From contig NZ_JPYO01000001.1 of assembly GCF_000757485.1 (NCBI RefSeq), positions 54,127 to 118,126 on the forward strand: DNA of 64,000 bases, written 5' to 3'. This DNA comes from Achromobacter sp. RTa (GTDB lineage: Bacteria > Pseudomonadota > Gammaproteobacteria > Burkholderiales > Burkholderiaceae_B). Below the pieces are notes generated by a model. It had not been told where the DNA came from and did no database searches. It saw nothing but the letters and a program-made list of their open reading frames with translations. Position numbers and translations under genes: made by a program. This document shows positions 1 through 8,685 of this stretch, one piece after another. The number at the start of each line of letters is the position of its first letter. Positions within the stretch are counted from its first letter, which is position 1.

Positions 1-4
1 CTCT

Positions 5-850
5 TTATTTCCACTCGACCTTTTCAGGGTGCAGTCCGTGGACGCCCTTATACGGTGAAACCTCGGGCGGTGTCCAGCCTTGCAGCAGCGCGGGATCCAG
101 CGCGTAGACCTCCACGCCCAGCGGACGGCAGACGTCGATGGGGTCGCGCGCCTCGGGGCCCCACATGGGCACGGAGAGGTCGCCACCCGGGCAGGTGGAC
201 AGGGCGCACAGCAGGTCCATTTCGGCGAAGAACTCCAGGTAGTCGCCCGGCTTGGCCGGGCATGCCTTCATGAAGTATTTGTCGTCGTCGTTCAGGCCGG
301 TGACCTGGAACACGTTGAGCACGTCATGGACGTCGAATTCGGTCAGGCCGTGCGGCGCCACCGCGCGCGTCAGGTTCGAGTGGCAGTGGAAGTGGAAATC
401 CTCGCCGCTGAGCAGCTTGTTCACGTACGGGTCGCAACGCGTGCCGAGCAGATCGTGGACGCGGCCGCCATCGCTGTCGACGCCATAGTCGGCGAGCGTG
501 TCGTCGGTGATGGTGACCATGGGCCGCAGGTACGGCAACGTGGACCAGATGCGGTCATGCGTGCTGACGTGCGCCTGTTGCAGCTGGCGGGTGCGCGACG
601 CCCACATGCGCTCGCGCGGGTTGTGCAGGTTCCACATGTTGAAGTCCGCCACCTGGGGGCCTTCCAGGGTCACGATGCGGAACACGTGGCCGGCGGGGAC
701 CTTCCAGGCGAAGCCGCTGCGGATGGGAACGACGTGGGATTCGACAAGCTTGCGCTGCGCCGGGTCGGCGATGAGCGTGCGGTAGAAGTCCCGGTCCACA
801 TTCAATACCGAACCCTTGCCTACCTGGTACGCCGCGGGGTAATTCGACAT
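5..850 (-). CDS. DUF1989 / urea carboxylase-associated family protein
   Basis: A 281-residue soluble protein of the DUF1989 family, whose members often sit beside urea carboxylase or allophanate hydrolase genes and are thought to bind a metal through Cys and His. The family signature is visible as HFHCHSNL (residues 153-160) and CPGGD (220-224). The start at 850 is supported by AGGAGG six bases upstream. No urea-carboxylase gene is in view, so a urea role cannot be argued from context. The neighbour at 945-1868 is a LysR regulator on the same strand and upstream of it, which may control it. The family call is firm; the substrate is unknown. Confidence 0.8.
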   Translation of the reverse strand: MSNYPAAYQVGKGSVLNVDRDFYRTLIADPAQRKLVESHVVPIRSGFAWKVPAGHVFRIVTLEGPQVADFNMWNLHNPRERMWASRTRQLQQAHVSTHDRIWSTLPYLRPMVTITDDTLADYGVDSDGGRVHDLLGTRCDPYVNKLLSGEDFHFHCHSNLTRAVAPHGLTEFDVHDVLNVFQVTGLNDDDKYFMKACPAKPGDYLEFFAEMDLLCALSTCPGGDLSVPMWGPEARDPIDVCRPLGVEVYALDPALLQGWTPPEVSPYKGVHGLHPEKVEWK

Positions 851-944
851 GGTCTGCCTCCTGATCCGATCCTGGAATCAACGCCAGGATTGTTGAACAA
901 TCATGGGGCAGTATACAGGAGCGAAGCGGGGCGGAAAGGCCTTT

Positions 945-1868
945 TCAAAAGGGTTGCACGGCATTCCCGGAAGCGCTGCAAACCTGCTTGATCGTCTGGC
1001 GCAGCCAGCGATGGGCGGGGTCGCCGTCCAGCCGCGGCGGCCAGGCCTGCACGACGGTGACCGGGGCCACGGGAACCGGCACGGCGAACGCCCGCAGCTT
1101 CAAGCCCAGGCGCTCCACGCCGGGGATCAGGTCCTTGGGCATGGACGGCAGGATCAGGTCCGAATCGGCCAGCGCGAAGATGGCGGCATGGAACGTGGGA
1201 GTGATGAGCGACACGTGACGTTCCAGGCCCTGCTCGGCCAGCGCGGCGTCGATGGGGCCCTGCGAGCGGCCGCGGCGCGATACGCCAATGTGGTCGTAGG
1301 CGGCGAAGCGCCGCGGCGTGATTCGTCCGGCGAAGATGGGATGTCCGGCTCGCGCCAGGCCGCAGAAGGCGGTGGTGAAAAGGCGTTGCACCTTGATATC
1401 GGCGCCGAACTTTTGCGATGAGCCGATATAGAGGTCCGCGTTTCCGGCCAAGGCATCGCCATCGTCCTCGCCCTCCGAGACGAAGCGCAACACGGTGCGC
1501 GGCGCGTAACGGCCAAGATGCTCGCGCAGGCGGCCGCCGTAGCCGCCCACGAACACGTCGTTGGCGCGCAGCGTGAACACGCGCTCCAGGGTGGCCAGAT
1601 CGACGTCCTGGCTGAATTCCGCGAACACGGCCTGCGCCTGTTCCACCACGCTTTTCACGCGTCCGTGCAGGTCCAGCGCCCGCGGAGTGGGCGCCAGGCC
1701 CCGCCCCGATCGGACCAGGACGGGATCGCCCACGGCGCGCCTTATGCGGGCCAGGCTGCGGCTGACGGCCGGCGTGCTGAGGTTGAGGCGCCGCGCCGCG
1801 CCGGCGACGCTGCCCTCCTGGATCAGCACGTCCAGGGTCAGCAGCAGGTTGAGATCTAGCGATTTCAT
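945..1868 (-). CDS. LysR-family transcriptional regulator
   Basis: A 307-residue LysR-type regulator: N-terminal winged HTH (residues about 5-62, with the recognition stretch NLSTPAVSRSLARIRR), then a periplasmic-binding-protein-like effector domain. The start at 1868 gives MKSLDLNLLLTLDVL, the usual LysR beginning; an alternative ATG lies four codons upstream at 1880. The gene is divergent from the glyoxalase/flavin-reductase pair at 2033-3202 and upstream of the DUF1989 gene on its own strand, so either could be its target. LysR proteins usually bind the shared divergent promoter; I could not pick a clear T-N11-A site. Effector unknown. Confidence 0.88.
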   Translation of the reverse strand: MKSLDLNLLLTLDVLIQEGSVAGAARRLNLSTPAVSRSLARIRRAVGDPVLVRSGRGLAPTPRALDLHGRVKSVVEQAQAVFAEFSQDVDLATLERVFTLRANDVFVGGYGGRLREHLGRYAPRTVLRFVSEGEDDGDALAGNADLYIGSSQKFGADIKVQRLFTTAFCGLARAGHPIFAGRITPRRFAAYDHIGVSRRGRSQGPIDAALAEQGLERHVSLITPTFHAAIFALADSDLILPSMPKDLIPGVERLGLKLRAFAVPVPVAPVTVVQAWPPRLDGDPAHRWLRQTIKQVCSASGNAVQPF

Positions 1869-2032
1869 GCGGCCAAGCATAGCGCGGGCCGATGAGCGTC
1901 CGGGGTTTGGGAGTTGTCCGGCGTGCAATTCTGGATTGCGCATGGCGGCATTCCCCGGCGTCCGGGGCCGCGCCAACATGCGGGTCTGGGCGGCGCGTGG
2001 GCGTTCGCCGGACGAGAACCGAGGAGAAAGAA

Positions 2033-2515
2033 ATGGCGCTGGATGTTCTGGAGCTGCATCATCACGCGGTGCGCATGCCGCTGGACAAAGTCGCGGCCAT
2101 GGGCGCGTTCTATGGAGACGTGCTGGGGTTGGACACCGACAAGGGCCGATGGGAGATTCCGGGCATCGCCGGATACTTCCTGGACATGGGCAACGATTGT
2201 CAGATCCATCTGCTGGGCAGCGATGGCCCTTCGCCCTATTCCCAAGGCCCGGGCCGCGATCCTGTGGAAAACCATGTGGCGCTGGCGGTGCGCGACATCG
2301 CGGCGTCCGAAGCCGAATTGCAGCGCCTGGGAGTGGAGTACTGGAAGCTGGACAACGTGGCGGCCCCGGAGCTGATGCAGCTGTTCCTGCGCGACCCGGT
2401 GGGCAACCTGATCGAGTTGCATCAGATCGGCCGCTGCCGCTGCAAGCGCAGCGACCGCGCATTCGCCGACGCCAAGGCCGCCGAAGGGGCTGCGCCCACG
2501 CAGGCGCGGGATTGA
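2033..2515 (+). CDS. VOC-family (glyoxalase/extradiol dioxygenase-like) protein
   Basis: A 160-residue vicinal-oxygen-chelate fold protein. Two beta-alpha-beta-beta-beta units are suggested, with likely metal ligands in LHHHAVRM (residues 8-15), NHVALAV near residue 80, and LIELHQ near residue 130. Members are metal-dependent lyases, dioxygenases or resistance proteins; nothing here separates these. The start is set by GAGGAGAAAG just upstream of ATG 2033; the longer frame has no better site. It lies 18 bases before a flavin-reductase-like gene and is divergent from a LysR gene, so the two probably form one small operon for an aromatic or quinone-type substrate (inference). Confidence 0.78.
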   Translation: MALDVLELHHHAVRMPLDKVAAMGAFYGDVLGLDTDKGRWEIPGIAGYFLDMGNDCQIHLLGSDGPSPYSQGPGRDPVENHVALAVRDIAASEAELQRLGVEYWKLDNVAAPELMQLFLRDPVGNLIELHQIGRCRCKRSDRAFADAKAAEGAAPTQARD

Positions 2516-2533
2516 GGCGGCCGGAGACAAGCC

Positions 2534-3202
2534 ATGTTCATCGACCTGAATGAGCTGGAGGGCCCGGCCCGCTACAAGCTGCTGACGGCGGCGATCGTGC
2601 CGCGGCCCATCGCCTGGATCGTGTCGCGCGATACGCACGGGGCGACGAACGTGGCGCCTTTTTCGTTCTTCAACGTGATGTCCGGCGATCCGCCCCTGAT
2701 CTGCGTCGGCATCGGCGTGCGCGGCGACGCGCCCAAGGACACCGCGCGCAATATCGCCGAGCGCGGCGAATTCACGGTGAGCCTGGTGTCGGCCCCGCTG
2801 GCCGCGCGGATGAATGTCACGGCGGTGGACTTTCCCGCCGGCGTGGACGAGTCGCTGGAAGCGGGGCTCATCCTGTCGCCGTCCCGGCGCATCGGCGTGC
2901 CATGGGTGGCGCAGTCTCCGGTGGCGTTCGAATGCCGCGTGCACGAACTGATCCGCATCGATCGTCGCAGCCTGGTGGTGGCGGGCGTGGTTGCCATGCA
3001 CGTGCGCGACGAGGTCGTGGCCGACAGGAACAACCTGTACCTGGACGGCCCCCGAATGGATCTGCTTGCCCGCCTGCACAACCCGGGCTGGTACTGCCGC
3101 CCGCAGGCGGCCTTCCAGATGCCCCAGCTGACGCTGGCGCAATGGGAGGCGCTGAAACTATCGGGCGAGGCCGACAGCTATCTGGAGCAGGATCTCGCGT
3201 GA
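2534..3202 (+). CDS. Flavin reductase-like (FMN-binding split barrel) protein
   Basis: A 222-residue protein of the flavin reductase-like / NTAB group, which binds FMN in a split barrel and often feeds reduced flavin to a monooxygenase. The FMN-site region is recognisable at the N terminus: IVPRPIAWIVSRD, then NVAPFSFFNVMSGDPP. It follows the VOC gene by 18 bases and is probably cotranscribed. No partner monooxygenase lies next door, so it may act alone or with an enzyme elsewhere. Its stop lies next to a GC hairpin shared with the convergent LysR gene. Confidence 0.82.
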   Translation: MFIDLNELEGPARYKLLTAAIVPRPIAWIVSRDTHGATNVAPFSFFNVMSGDPPLICVGIGVRGDAPKDTARNIAERGEFTVSLVSAPLAARMNVTAVDFPAGVDESLEAGLILSPSRRIGVPWVAQSPVAFECRVHELIRIDRRSLVVAGVVAMHVRDEVVADRNNLYLDGPRMDLLARLHNPGWYCRPQAAFQMPQLTLAQWEALKLSGEADSYLEQDLA

Positions 3203-3215
3203 GAGCGCGTGCGTC

Positions 3216-3234
3216 GGCGCGCTTTCAGCGCGCC
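3216..3234. terminator. GC hairpin between convergent genes
   Basis: A perfect 7-bp inverted repeat, GGCGCGC/GCGCGCC with a TTTCA loop, sits between the ends of the flavin-reductase gene and the LysR gene and overlaps the LysR stop codon. There is no T-tract, so it may be a weak or Rho-assisted terminator. Confidence 0.4.
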
Positions 3235-4157
3235 GGGCGCGCCTTCAGATCCCCCATCTCTTCCTGCATGAGCTGGTGGGCATAGCGTGAGAACACGCTG
3301 ACCAGGCGGGTGCGGGTGTGGTACGGGGGATAGAGCAAGGCCACGGTGACCGGCACCGCCGGACTGAACGGGCGCACTTCCACGCCATTGGCTTCGAATT
3401 CCTCGCGCGCCGCCAGCGGATTGATAAGGGCCACGCCCAGGCCCGCGCCGACCAGGGCGCAGATGGACGAGCCCAGCCCCGCCTCGGCCACGATCTGTCT
3501 TTCTATCTTGGCCGTCTTGAAGACCGCGTCGATTTTCTCGCGCAGGGGCGTACCGCTGGTGAAGGCCACGAACGGCTCGCCCGCGAAGTCGGCGGGCTTG
3601 AGCTTCTTCAGCCTGGCCAGGCGATGGCCCTTGGGCACCACCGCCACGCAGCTCATCGTCAGCACCGGTTCCACCTGGATGCCGGGAGAGTCTCCCGACA
3701 GCATGGCCAGCCCGGTGTCGCAGAAGCCTGAACTGATCCAGTTATGCACCGTGCTGGCGTTGCCGGAATGGATGGACACCATCACGTCCGGGTATTCCGT
3801 CTTGAAGGCGGCGACGATGCGCGCCAGCAGGCCGCCGGCCAGCCGCGGCATGGCGGCCACGCTCAGGCGGCTGGCGCTGAAGGAGCGGATGCTGGCCGCG
3901 GCCGACTCCAGGCCAGCCAGGCCGATGAAGGTTTTCTCCACCTCCTGGAAGAAGCGCGACCCATCCTGCGTGGGGGTCAGGCGGCTGCCGTTGCGGTCGA
4001 ACAAGGGGAACTGGGTGATGGCTTCCAATTGCGCGATTAAGCGGCTAACGTGCGGCTGCGAGGTATGCACGCGCCGCGCGGCGGCCGTCATCGAGCCGGT
4101 CATCATGACGGCCCGGAAGGCCTCGATGTGTCGCAAGCCCATCCGTGGAATGGCCAT
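3225..4157 (-). CDS. LysR-family transcriptional regulator
   Basis: A 310-residue LysR regulator with an N-terminal HTH (GSMTAAARRVHTSQPHVSRL, residues about 21-40) and a C-terminal LysR substrate-binding domain. It is divergent from the amino-acid ABC operon beginning at 4329 and is its likely regulator. The 170-base spacer contains GTAT-N6-ATAC at 4167-4180, a candidate binding dyad close to its own start. The effector would plausibly be the transported amino acid or a breakdown product (inference). Confidence 0.88.
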   Translation of the reverse strand: MAIPRMGLRHIEAFRAVMMTGSMTAAARRVHTSQPHVSRLIAQLEAITQFPLFDRNGSRLTPTQDGSRFFQEVEKTFIGLAGLESAAASIRSFSASRLSVAAMPRLAGGLLARIVAAFKTEYPDVMVSIHSGNASTVHNWISSGFCDTGLAMLSGDSPGIQVEPVLTMSCVAVVPKGHRLARLKKLKPADFAGEPFVAFTSGTPLREKIDAVFKTAKIERQIVAEAGLGSSICALVGAGLGVALINPLAAREEFEANGVEVRPFSPAVPVTVALLYPPYHTRTRLVSVFSRYAHQLMQEEMGDLKARPAR

Positions 4158-4328
4158 GTCAAATCCGTATAGAGGAATACTCGATTGGAACTGGATAAAA
4201 CCATACTGCTAGTTGATACTTTTCGCCAACCGCGGGGCTCATCGCGGGACGCGGCGGTTTCCGGCGGGCCAGGAAGCGCCGATCGTGAATATAAGCATGC
4301 GCCGCTTGCCCGGCGCCAAGGGAATCAG

Positions 4329-5240
4329 ATGAAAGCACTTGCTGTGATCTCCGTCGCCGCGGCCCTCGTGGGCAGCGCCGCATCCGCTCACGCCGAAGGC
4401 CCGAGCCGCCTGGACAAGATCCGGGAATCCGGCGTGATCACCCTCGGCCATCCCGAGACCTCGGTCCCGTTCGCCTACCTGGACGGCAACCAGAAGCCGA
4501 TCGGCTACACGGTGGAGATCTGCCAGGAGATCGCCCAGTACGTGAAGGCCGCGCTGAAGCTGCCGAAGCTGGACGTGCGCTACAACCCGACCACGTCGGC
4601 CACTCGCATCCCGCTGCTGGCCAACGGCACCATCGATCTCGAATGCGGCAACACCACCAACAACCTCGAGCGCCACAAGCTGGTGGCGTTCGCGCCCACC
4701 ACCTTCGTGGCCCAGGTGGTGCTGGTGGCGCGCAAGGATGGCGGCGTGGACCCCAACAACCTGGAGTCCTTCCGCGGCAAATCCATCGCCGCGCAGGCCG
4801 GCGGCCAGACTTTCCGGTTGATCTCGCAGTTGAATGCGAAGGGCAACCTGGGCATCACCATGGCGCCCACCAAGGACACCGCGGAAACCCTCCTGATGGT
4901 GGAATCGGGCCGCGCCGCCGGGTCCGCCAACGACGACGGCATTGCCTACGGGGTGGTGGCTTCGGCGAAGAATCCGGACGTGTTCGTGATCGGGAAGAAG
5001 GGCCTGGAGGTGGCGCCCTACGGCATCATGGAACCCAAGGACGACCCGGCCTTCAAGAAAGTGGTGGACGACGCGGTACTGGACCTGATCAAGACGGGCA
5101 AGGTGGCTGCTATCTACGACAAGTATTTCAATTCGCCGATCCCGCCCAAGCAGATCAACCTGAAATACCCCATGAGCGACGCCTTGAAGCGCGCGCTGGC
5201 CAATCCCACCGATTCCGGCGACCCCAAGGTATACGAGTAA
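4329..5240 (+). CDS. Polar amino-acid ABC transporter, substrate-binding protein
   Basis: A 303-residue periplasmic binding protein of the family 3 / GltI type. A signal peptide ends at about residue 22 (SAASAHAEG). The mature part begins DKIRESGVITLGHPETSVPFAYLD-like, typical of glutamate/aspartate and cystine binders. The start at 4329 fits the signal peptide; the open frame upstream lacks one. Two permeases, an ATPase and a threonine aldolase follow on the same strand. GltI-like length suggests an acidic or hydroxy amino acid, but ligand residues cannot be assigned by eye. Confidence 0.88.
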   Translation: MKALAVISVAAALVGSAASAHAEGPSRLDKIRESGVITLGHPETSVPFAYLDGNQKPIGYTVEICQEIAQYVKAALKLPKLDVRYNPTTSATRIPLLANGTIDLECGNTTNNLERHKLVAFAPTTFVAQVVLVARKDGGVDPNNLESFRGKSIAAQAGGQTFRLISQLNAKGNLGITMAPTKDTAETLLMVESGRAAGSANDDGIAYGVVASAKNPDVFVIGKKGLEVAPYGIMEPKDDPAFKKVVDDAVLDLIKTGKVAAIYDKYFNSPIPPKQINLKYPMSDALKRALANPTDSGDPKVYE

Positions 5241-5246
5241 GCGGGC

Positions 5247-5292
5247 GGTCCGCGGAAGGCAGGTCTTTCCGCGGCCCTTGCCGGGGCAAGGG
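5247..5292 (+). other. Tandem hairpins between binding-protein and permease genes
   Basis: Two adjacent perfect 8-bp hairpins: CCGCGGAA/TTCCGCGG (5250-5257 with 5267-5274) and CCCTTGCC/GGCAAGGG (5275-5282 with 5285-5292, two-base loop). Stem-loops in this position in ABC operons commonly protect the upstream message or attenuate readthrough, giving excess binding protein. That role is inferred here. Confidence 0.5.
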
Positions 5293-5336
5293 TGCCGGCC
5301 GCCGGACGCGGACGGCATCGCCATCGAAGGACGGGT

Positions 5337-6086
5337 ATGAACTACAACTGGAGTTGGGGCGTCTTCCTGGAGATGTCGCCTGATGGCGTGCATACGTTCC
5401 TGGAGACGATTCTGATCGGCGTGGGCTGGACCCTCGCACTGGCCCTGACGGCGTGGGTGTTCGCGCTGTTGCTCGGGTCCTGGCTGGGCGTGATGCGCAC
5501 CGCTCAGTCCCGCCTGATGAATGCGATCGGCGCGACCTACGTGGAGCTGTTCCGCAACGTGCCGCTGCTGGTGCAGATGTTCCTGTGGTATTTCGTGCTG
5601 CCCGAGCTGCTGCCGCACGCCTGGGGCCTGGCCATGAAGCAGATGCCGCAGCCTTGGGGCCAGTTCGTGCCGGCCTTGCTGTGCCTGGGCTTCTACGGCT
5701 CGGCGCGCGTGGCGGAGCAGCTGCGCGCCGGCATCCAGTCGCTGCCGCGCGGCCAGTTCCAGGCGGGTACCGCGCTGGGCCTGACCGAAGCGCAGGTCTA
5801 CCGCTACATCATCCTGCCCGAGGCGTTCCGCATCGTGCTGCCCCCGCTGACGTCCGAGTTCATGGGCACGGTCAAGTACTCGTCGGTGGCGCTGACGATA
5901 GGCCTGCTCGAACTGACCGGACAGGCGCGTTCGATGGCGGAGTTCAGCTTCCACATCTTCGAGGCGTTTTCCGCCGCCACCGTCATTTACCTGATCCTCA
6001 ATGGCATCGTGGTCTTCGGCATGCGCATGATCGAACGCCGCGTGGCGGTGCCCGGCCTGATCGGCGCCGCGGCCAAGAGGCCCTAG
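5337..6086 (+). CDS. Amino-acid ABC transporter permease (GltJ-like)
   Basis: A 249-residue inner-membrane permease of the polar amino-acid (HisM/GltJ) class with about five hydrophobic helices. The EAA loop that contacts the ATPase is visible as GTALGLTEAQVYRYIILPEAFR (partly quoted; around residues 142-165). The start at 5337 gives MNYNWSWGVF; the track upstream of it is less plausible. It is followed after four bases by the second permease, typical of a heteromeric channel. Confidence 0.88.
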   Translation: MNYNWSWGVFLEMSPDGVHTFLETILIGVGWTLALALTAWVFALLLGSWLGVMRTAQSRLMNAIGATYVELFRNVPLLVQMFLWYFVLPELLPHAWGLAMKQMPQPWGQFVPALLCLGFYGSARVAEQLRAGIQSLPRGQFQAGTALGLTEAQVYRYIILPEAFRIVLPPLTSEFMGTVKYSSVALTIGLLELTGQARSMAEFSFHIFEAFSAATVIYLILNGIVVFGMRMIERRVAVPGLIGAAAKRP

Positions 6087-6090
6087 CATC

Positions 6091-6780
6091 ATGGGCAAAT
6101 TCGACTTCGATGTGATCGGCAGCGCCCTGCCGTACCTGTTCCAGACGGGCATGACGTTCACGCTGACGCTGACCGCGCTGGCGGCGGTGATGGGGCTGGC
6201 GCTCGGCACGCTGCTGGCGATGATGCGGCTGTCGCGCTTCAGGATACTGTCGGTGCCGGCGGGCATCTACGTGAACGTGATGCGTTCGATCCCGCTGCTG
6301 CTGGTGATTTTCTGGTTCTACTTCCTGATGCCCTACATCGCCGCCTGGGCGGTGGGGTCGTCCACCCCGCTGCGTATAGGCGCGTTCAATTCGGCGGTGA
6401 TCACCTTCACGCTATTCGAGGCCGCGTACTTCTGCGAGATCATGCGCGCCGGCATCCAGTCGATCGCGCGCGGCCAGGTGTCGGCCAGCCTCGCCCTGGG
6501 GCTGACGTCGTGGCAGGGCATGCGCTACGTGGTGCTGCCGCAGGCGTTCCGCAACATGGTGCCCGCGCTGCTCACGCGCGTCATCATCCTGTTCCAGGAC
6601 ACCTCGCTGGTGTATGTGCTGTCGCTGACCGATTTCCTGGGGGCGGCGGCCAAGATAGGCCAGCGCGACGGCCGCCTGGTGGAGCTCTATCTGTTCGTGG
6701 CGGTGGTGTATTTCGTGATCTGCTTCACGGCGTCCCGCCTGGTCAAGCTGCTGGAAAAGCGCACGCGGGTGCTGCGCTAG
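6091..6780 (+). CDS. Amino-acid ABC transporter permease (GltK-like)
   Basis: A 229-residue second permease of the polar amino-acid ABC importer. Several transmembrane helices are evident, and the EAA loop reads [20 protein letters not shown] near residues 131-150. It lies four bases after the first permease and about 43 bases before the ATPase. The pair should form the membrane channel with the binding protein at 4329-5240. Confidence 0.88.
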   Translation: MGKFDFDVIGSALPYLFQTGMTFTLTLTALAAVMGLALGTLLAMMRLSRFRILSVPAGIYVNVMRSIPLLLVIFWFYFLMPYIAAWAVGSSTPLRIGAFNSAVITFTLFEAAYFCEIMRAGIQSIARGQVSASLALGLTSWQGMRYVVLPQAFRNMVPALLTRVIILFQDTSLVYVLSLTDFLGAAAKIGQRDGRLVELYLFVAVVYFVICFTASRLVKLLEKRTRVLR

Positions 6781-6823
6781 CCCGCCGTTCCGGTCCTCTC
6801 CAAGTTATCCACAGGGTTCAACG

Positions 6824-7582
6824 ATGCAACTTACCCCCAAGCCCCCGATGATCGAGATCAGGCAGGTCAGCAAGTGGTACGGCGCGTTCCAGGTTCTGGA
6901 CGATTGCTCGACGACCGTCGGCCGCGGCGAAGTCGTGGTGGTATGCGGGCCGTCCGGGTCCGGCAAGTCCACCTTGATCAAGACCGTGAACGCCCTGGAG
7001 CCCTTCCAGAAGGGGGACATCGTCGTCAACGGCATTTCGGTGGGCGATCCCCGCACCAACCTGCCCAAGCTGCGCGCCGTGGCAGGCATGGTGTTCCAGC
7101 ATTTCGAGCTGTTCCCGCATCTGTCGGTGACCGAGAACCTGTGCCTGGGCCAGCTCAAGGTGCTCAAGCGCGGCAAGGACGAGGCCCGCCAGCGCGCGCT
7201 GGCCCTGCTGGACCGTGTGGGCCTGTCCGCGCACAAGGACAAGCATCCCGGCGAGCTTTCCGGCGGCCAGCAGCAGCGCGTGGCGATCGCGCGGGCGCTG
7301 TCGATGGACCCGGTGGTGATGCTGTTCGACGAGCCGACCTCCGCCCTGGACCCAGAGATGGTGAACGAGGTGCTGGACGTGATGACCGACCTGGCGGGCG
7401 ACGGCATGACGATGATGGTGGTGACCCATGAAATGGGGTTTGCCCGCCGCGTTGCCGACCGCGTGATTTTCATGGACGGCGGCAAGATCGTGGAGGACTG
7501 CGAAAAAGAGCAGTTCTTCGACAACGTAGAGGAACGTGCCCCGCGCACGCGCCAGTTTCTTTCCAAAATCCTGCAGCACTGA
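6824..7582 (+). CDS. Amino-acid ABC transporter ATP-binding protein (GltL-like)
   Basis: A 252-residue ATPase with Walker [11 protein letters not shown]-loop [10 protein letters not shown], signature [15 protein letters not shown], Walker [13 protein letters not shown] and the H-loop [10 protein letters not shown]. These match the GltL/GlnQ class that drives polar amino-acid uptake. ATG 6824 is used; an internal ATG at 6848 ([12 protein letters not shown]) is an equally plausible start by family comparison. It is separated from the threonine aldolase by only five bases. Confidence 0.9.
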   Translation: MQLTPKPPMIEIRQVSKWYGAFQVLDDCSTTVGRGEVVVVCGPSGSGKSTLIKTVNALEPFQKGDIVVNGISVGDPRTNLPKLRAVAGMVFQHFELFPHLSVTENLCLGQLKVLKRGKDEARQRALALLDRVGLSAHKDKHPGELSGGQQQRVAIARALSMDPVVMLFDEPTSALDPEMVNEVLDVMTDLAGDGMTMMVVTHEMGFARRVADRVIFMDGGKIVEDCEKEQFFDNVEERAPRTRQFLSKILQH

Positions 7583-7587
7583 TAGCC

Positions 7588-8643
7588 ATGACCCAGCGTA
7601 CCCCCGCCGCCCCGCGCCCGCCCGTAGACTTGCGCAGCGACACCGTCACCCGTCCCACCGAGGCAATGTACGAGCGCATGCGCGCCGCGCCGATCGGTGA
7701 CGATGGCCTGGACGGCGACCCCAGCGTGCGCGAACTGGAAGCGCAGGTGGCCGCGCGCCTGGGCAAGGAAGCCGGGCTGTTCGTGCCCAGCTGCACCATG
7801 GCCAATCTGCTGGCCGTGCTGGCGCAGACGCAGCGCAATGAACAGGTCGTGCTGGAATCGTCGGCCCACATGTACACCTCGGAACGCGGCGCGGCCACGT
7901 TCACCGGGCTGTTCTACCTGGGCGTGGCCGGCGCCGACGGCGCGATGGACCTGGGCCGCCTTGAAGACGCGCTGCAAGGCGGAGGACATCGGCTGAAGAC
8001 CTCGCTGGTGGCGATGGAAACGTCGCACAACAACGCGGGCGGCGCGGTGCTGCCCCTGGACCACATGCAGGCCGTCCACGGCATGGCGCGCGCCGCCGGC
8101 GCGGCGGTGCACCTGGATGGCGCCCGCCTGTTCAACGCCGCCGTGGCCTTGGGCGTGGCGCCCGGCGACATCGCGCGCCACGCGGACACGGTGTCGCTGT
8201 GCCTGTCCAAGGGCCTGAGCGCGCCCGTGGGCGCCGTGCTGGCGGGCGGCAAGTCCGTCATGGCCAGTGCGCGGGTGCTGCGCCGCATGCTGGGCGGCAC
8301 TCAGCGCCAGTCGGGCATCATGGCGGCCGCGGGCCTGGAAGGCGTGCAGGCGATGGGCGACCGGCTGGCCGAGGATCACGTCCGCGCCCGCCGGCTGAGC
8401 GACGGCGTCAACCGCCTGGCGCCAGCGCTGTCCGCGACCGTGCCCCAGACCAATATCGTGCAGGTGGAGACCGCCGGCACCGGCAAGGGCAATACGCAAT
8501 GGGTCGCGGCGCTGCAGGCGGCCGGCCTGCTCGTGCGCCCATGGGGCCGCACGCGGCTGCGTTGCGTGACCCACCGCCACATCGGCGATGCGGACATCGA
8601 CGCGGCCGTGCTCGCCTTCGAAACGGTACTGAACGCAGGCTGA
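7588..8643 (+). CDS. ltaE: Low-specificity threonine aldolase
   Basis: A 351-residue PLP enzyme of the aspartate-aminotransferase fold, cleaving L-threonine/allo-threonine to glycine and acetaldehyde. The N terminus DLRSDTVTRPTEAMYERM is diagnostic, HLDGARLFNAAV holds the PLP aspartate, and K208 in SLCLSKGLSAPVG is the predicted Schiff-base lysine. It follows the ABC ATPase by five bases, so the operon probably imports a hydroxy amino acid and cleaves it (inference from linkage). Whether it prefers L-allo-threonine or phenylserine cannot be read from the sequence. Confidence 0.88.
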   Translation: MTQRTPAAPRPPVDLRSDTVTRPTEAMYERMRAAPIGDDGLDGDPSVRELEAQVAARLGKEAGLFVPSCTMANLLAVLAQTQRNEQVVLESSAHMYTSERGAATFTGLFYLGVAGADGAMDLGRLEDALQGGGHRLKTSLVAMETSHNNAGGAVLPLDHMQAVHGMARAAGAAVHLDGARLFNAAVALGVAPGDIARHADTVSLCLSKGLSAPVGAVLAGGKSVMASARVLRRMLGGTQRQSGIMAAAGLEGVQAMGDRLAEDHVRARRLSDGVNRLAPALSATVPQTNIVQVETAGTGKGNTQWVAALQAAGLLVRPWGRTRLRCVTHRHIGDADIDAAVLAFETVLNAG

Positions 8644-8685
8644 TCTGCTCCGTTCCTCGGGGTGCGTCCGATGCGATAATGCCGC

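Noticed and set aside
5250-5292. Full intrinsic terminator after the amino-acid binding-protein gene
   Set aside because: Two strong hairpins but no T-run, and the permease and ATPase genes clearly continue the operon; listed as intra-operon hairpins instead.
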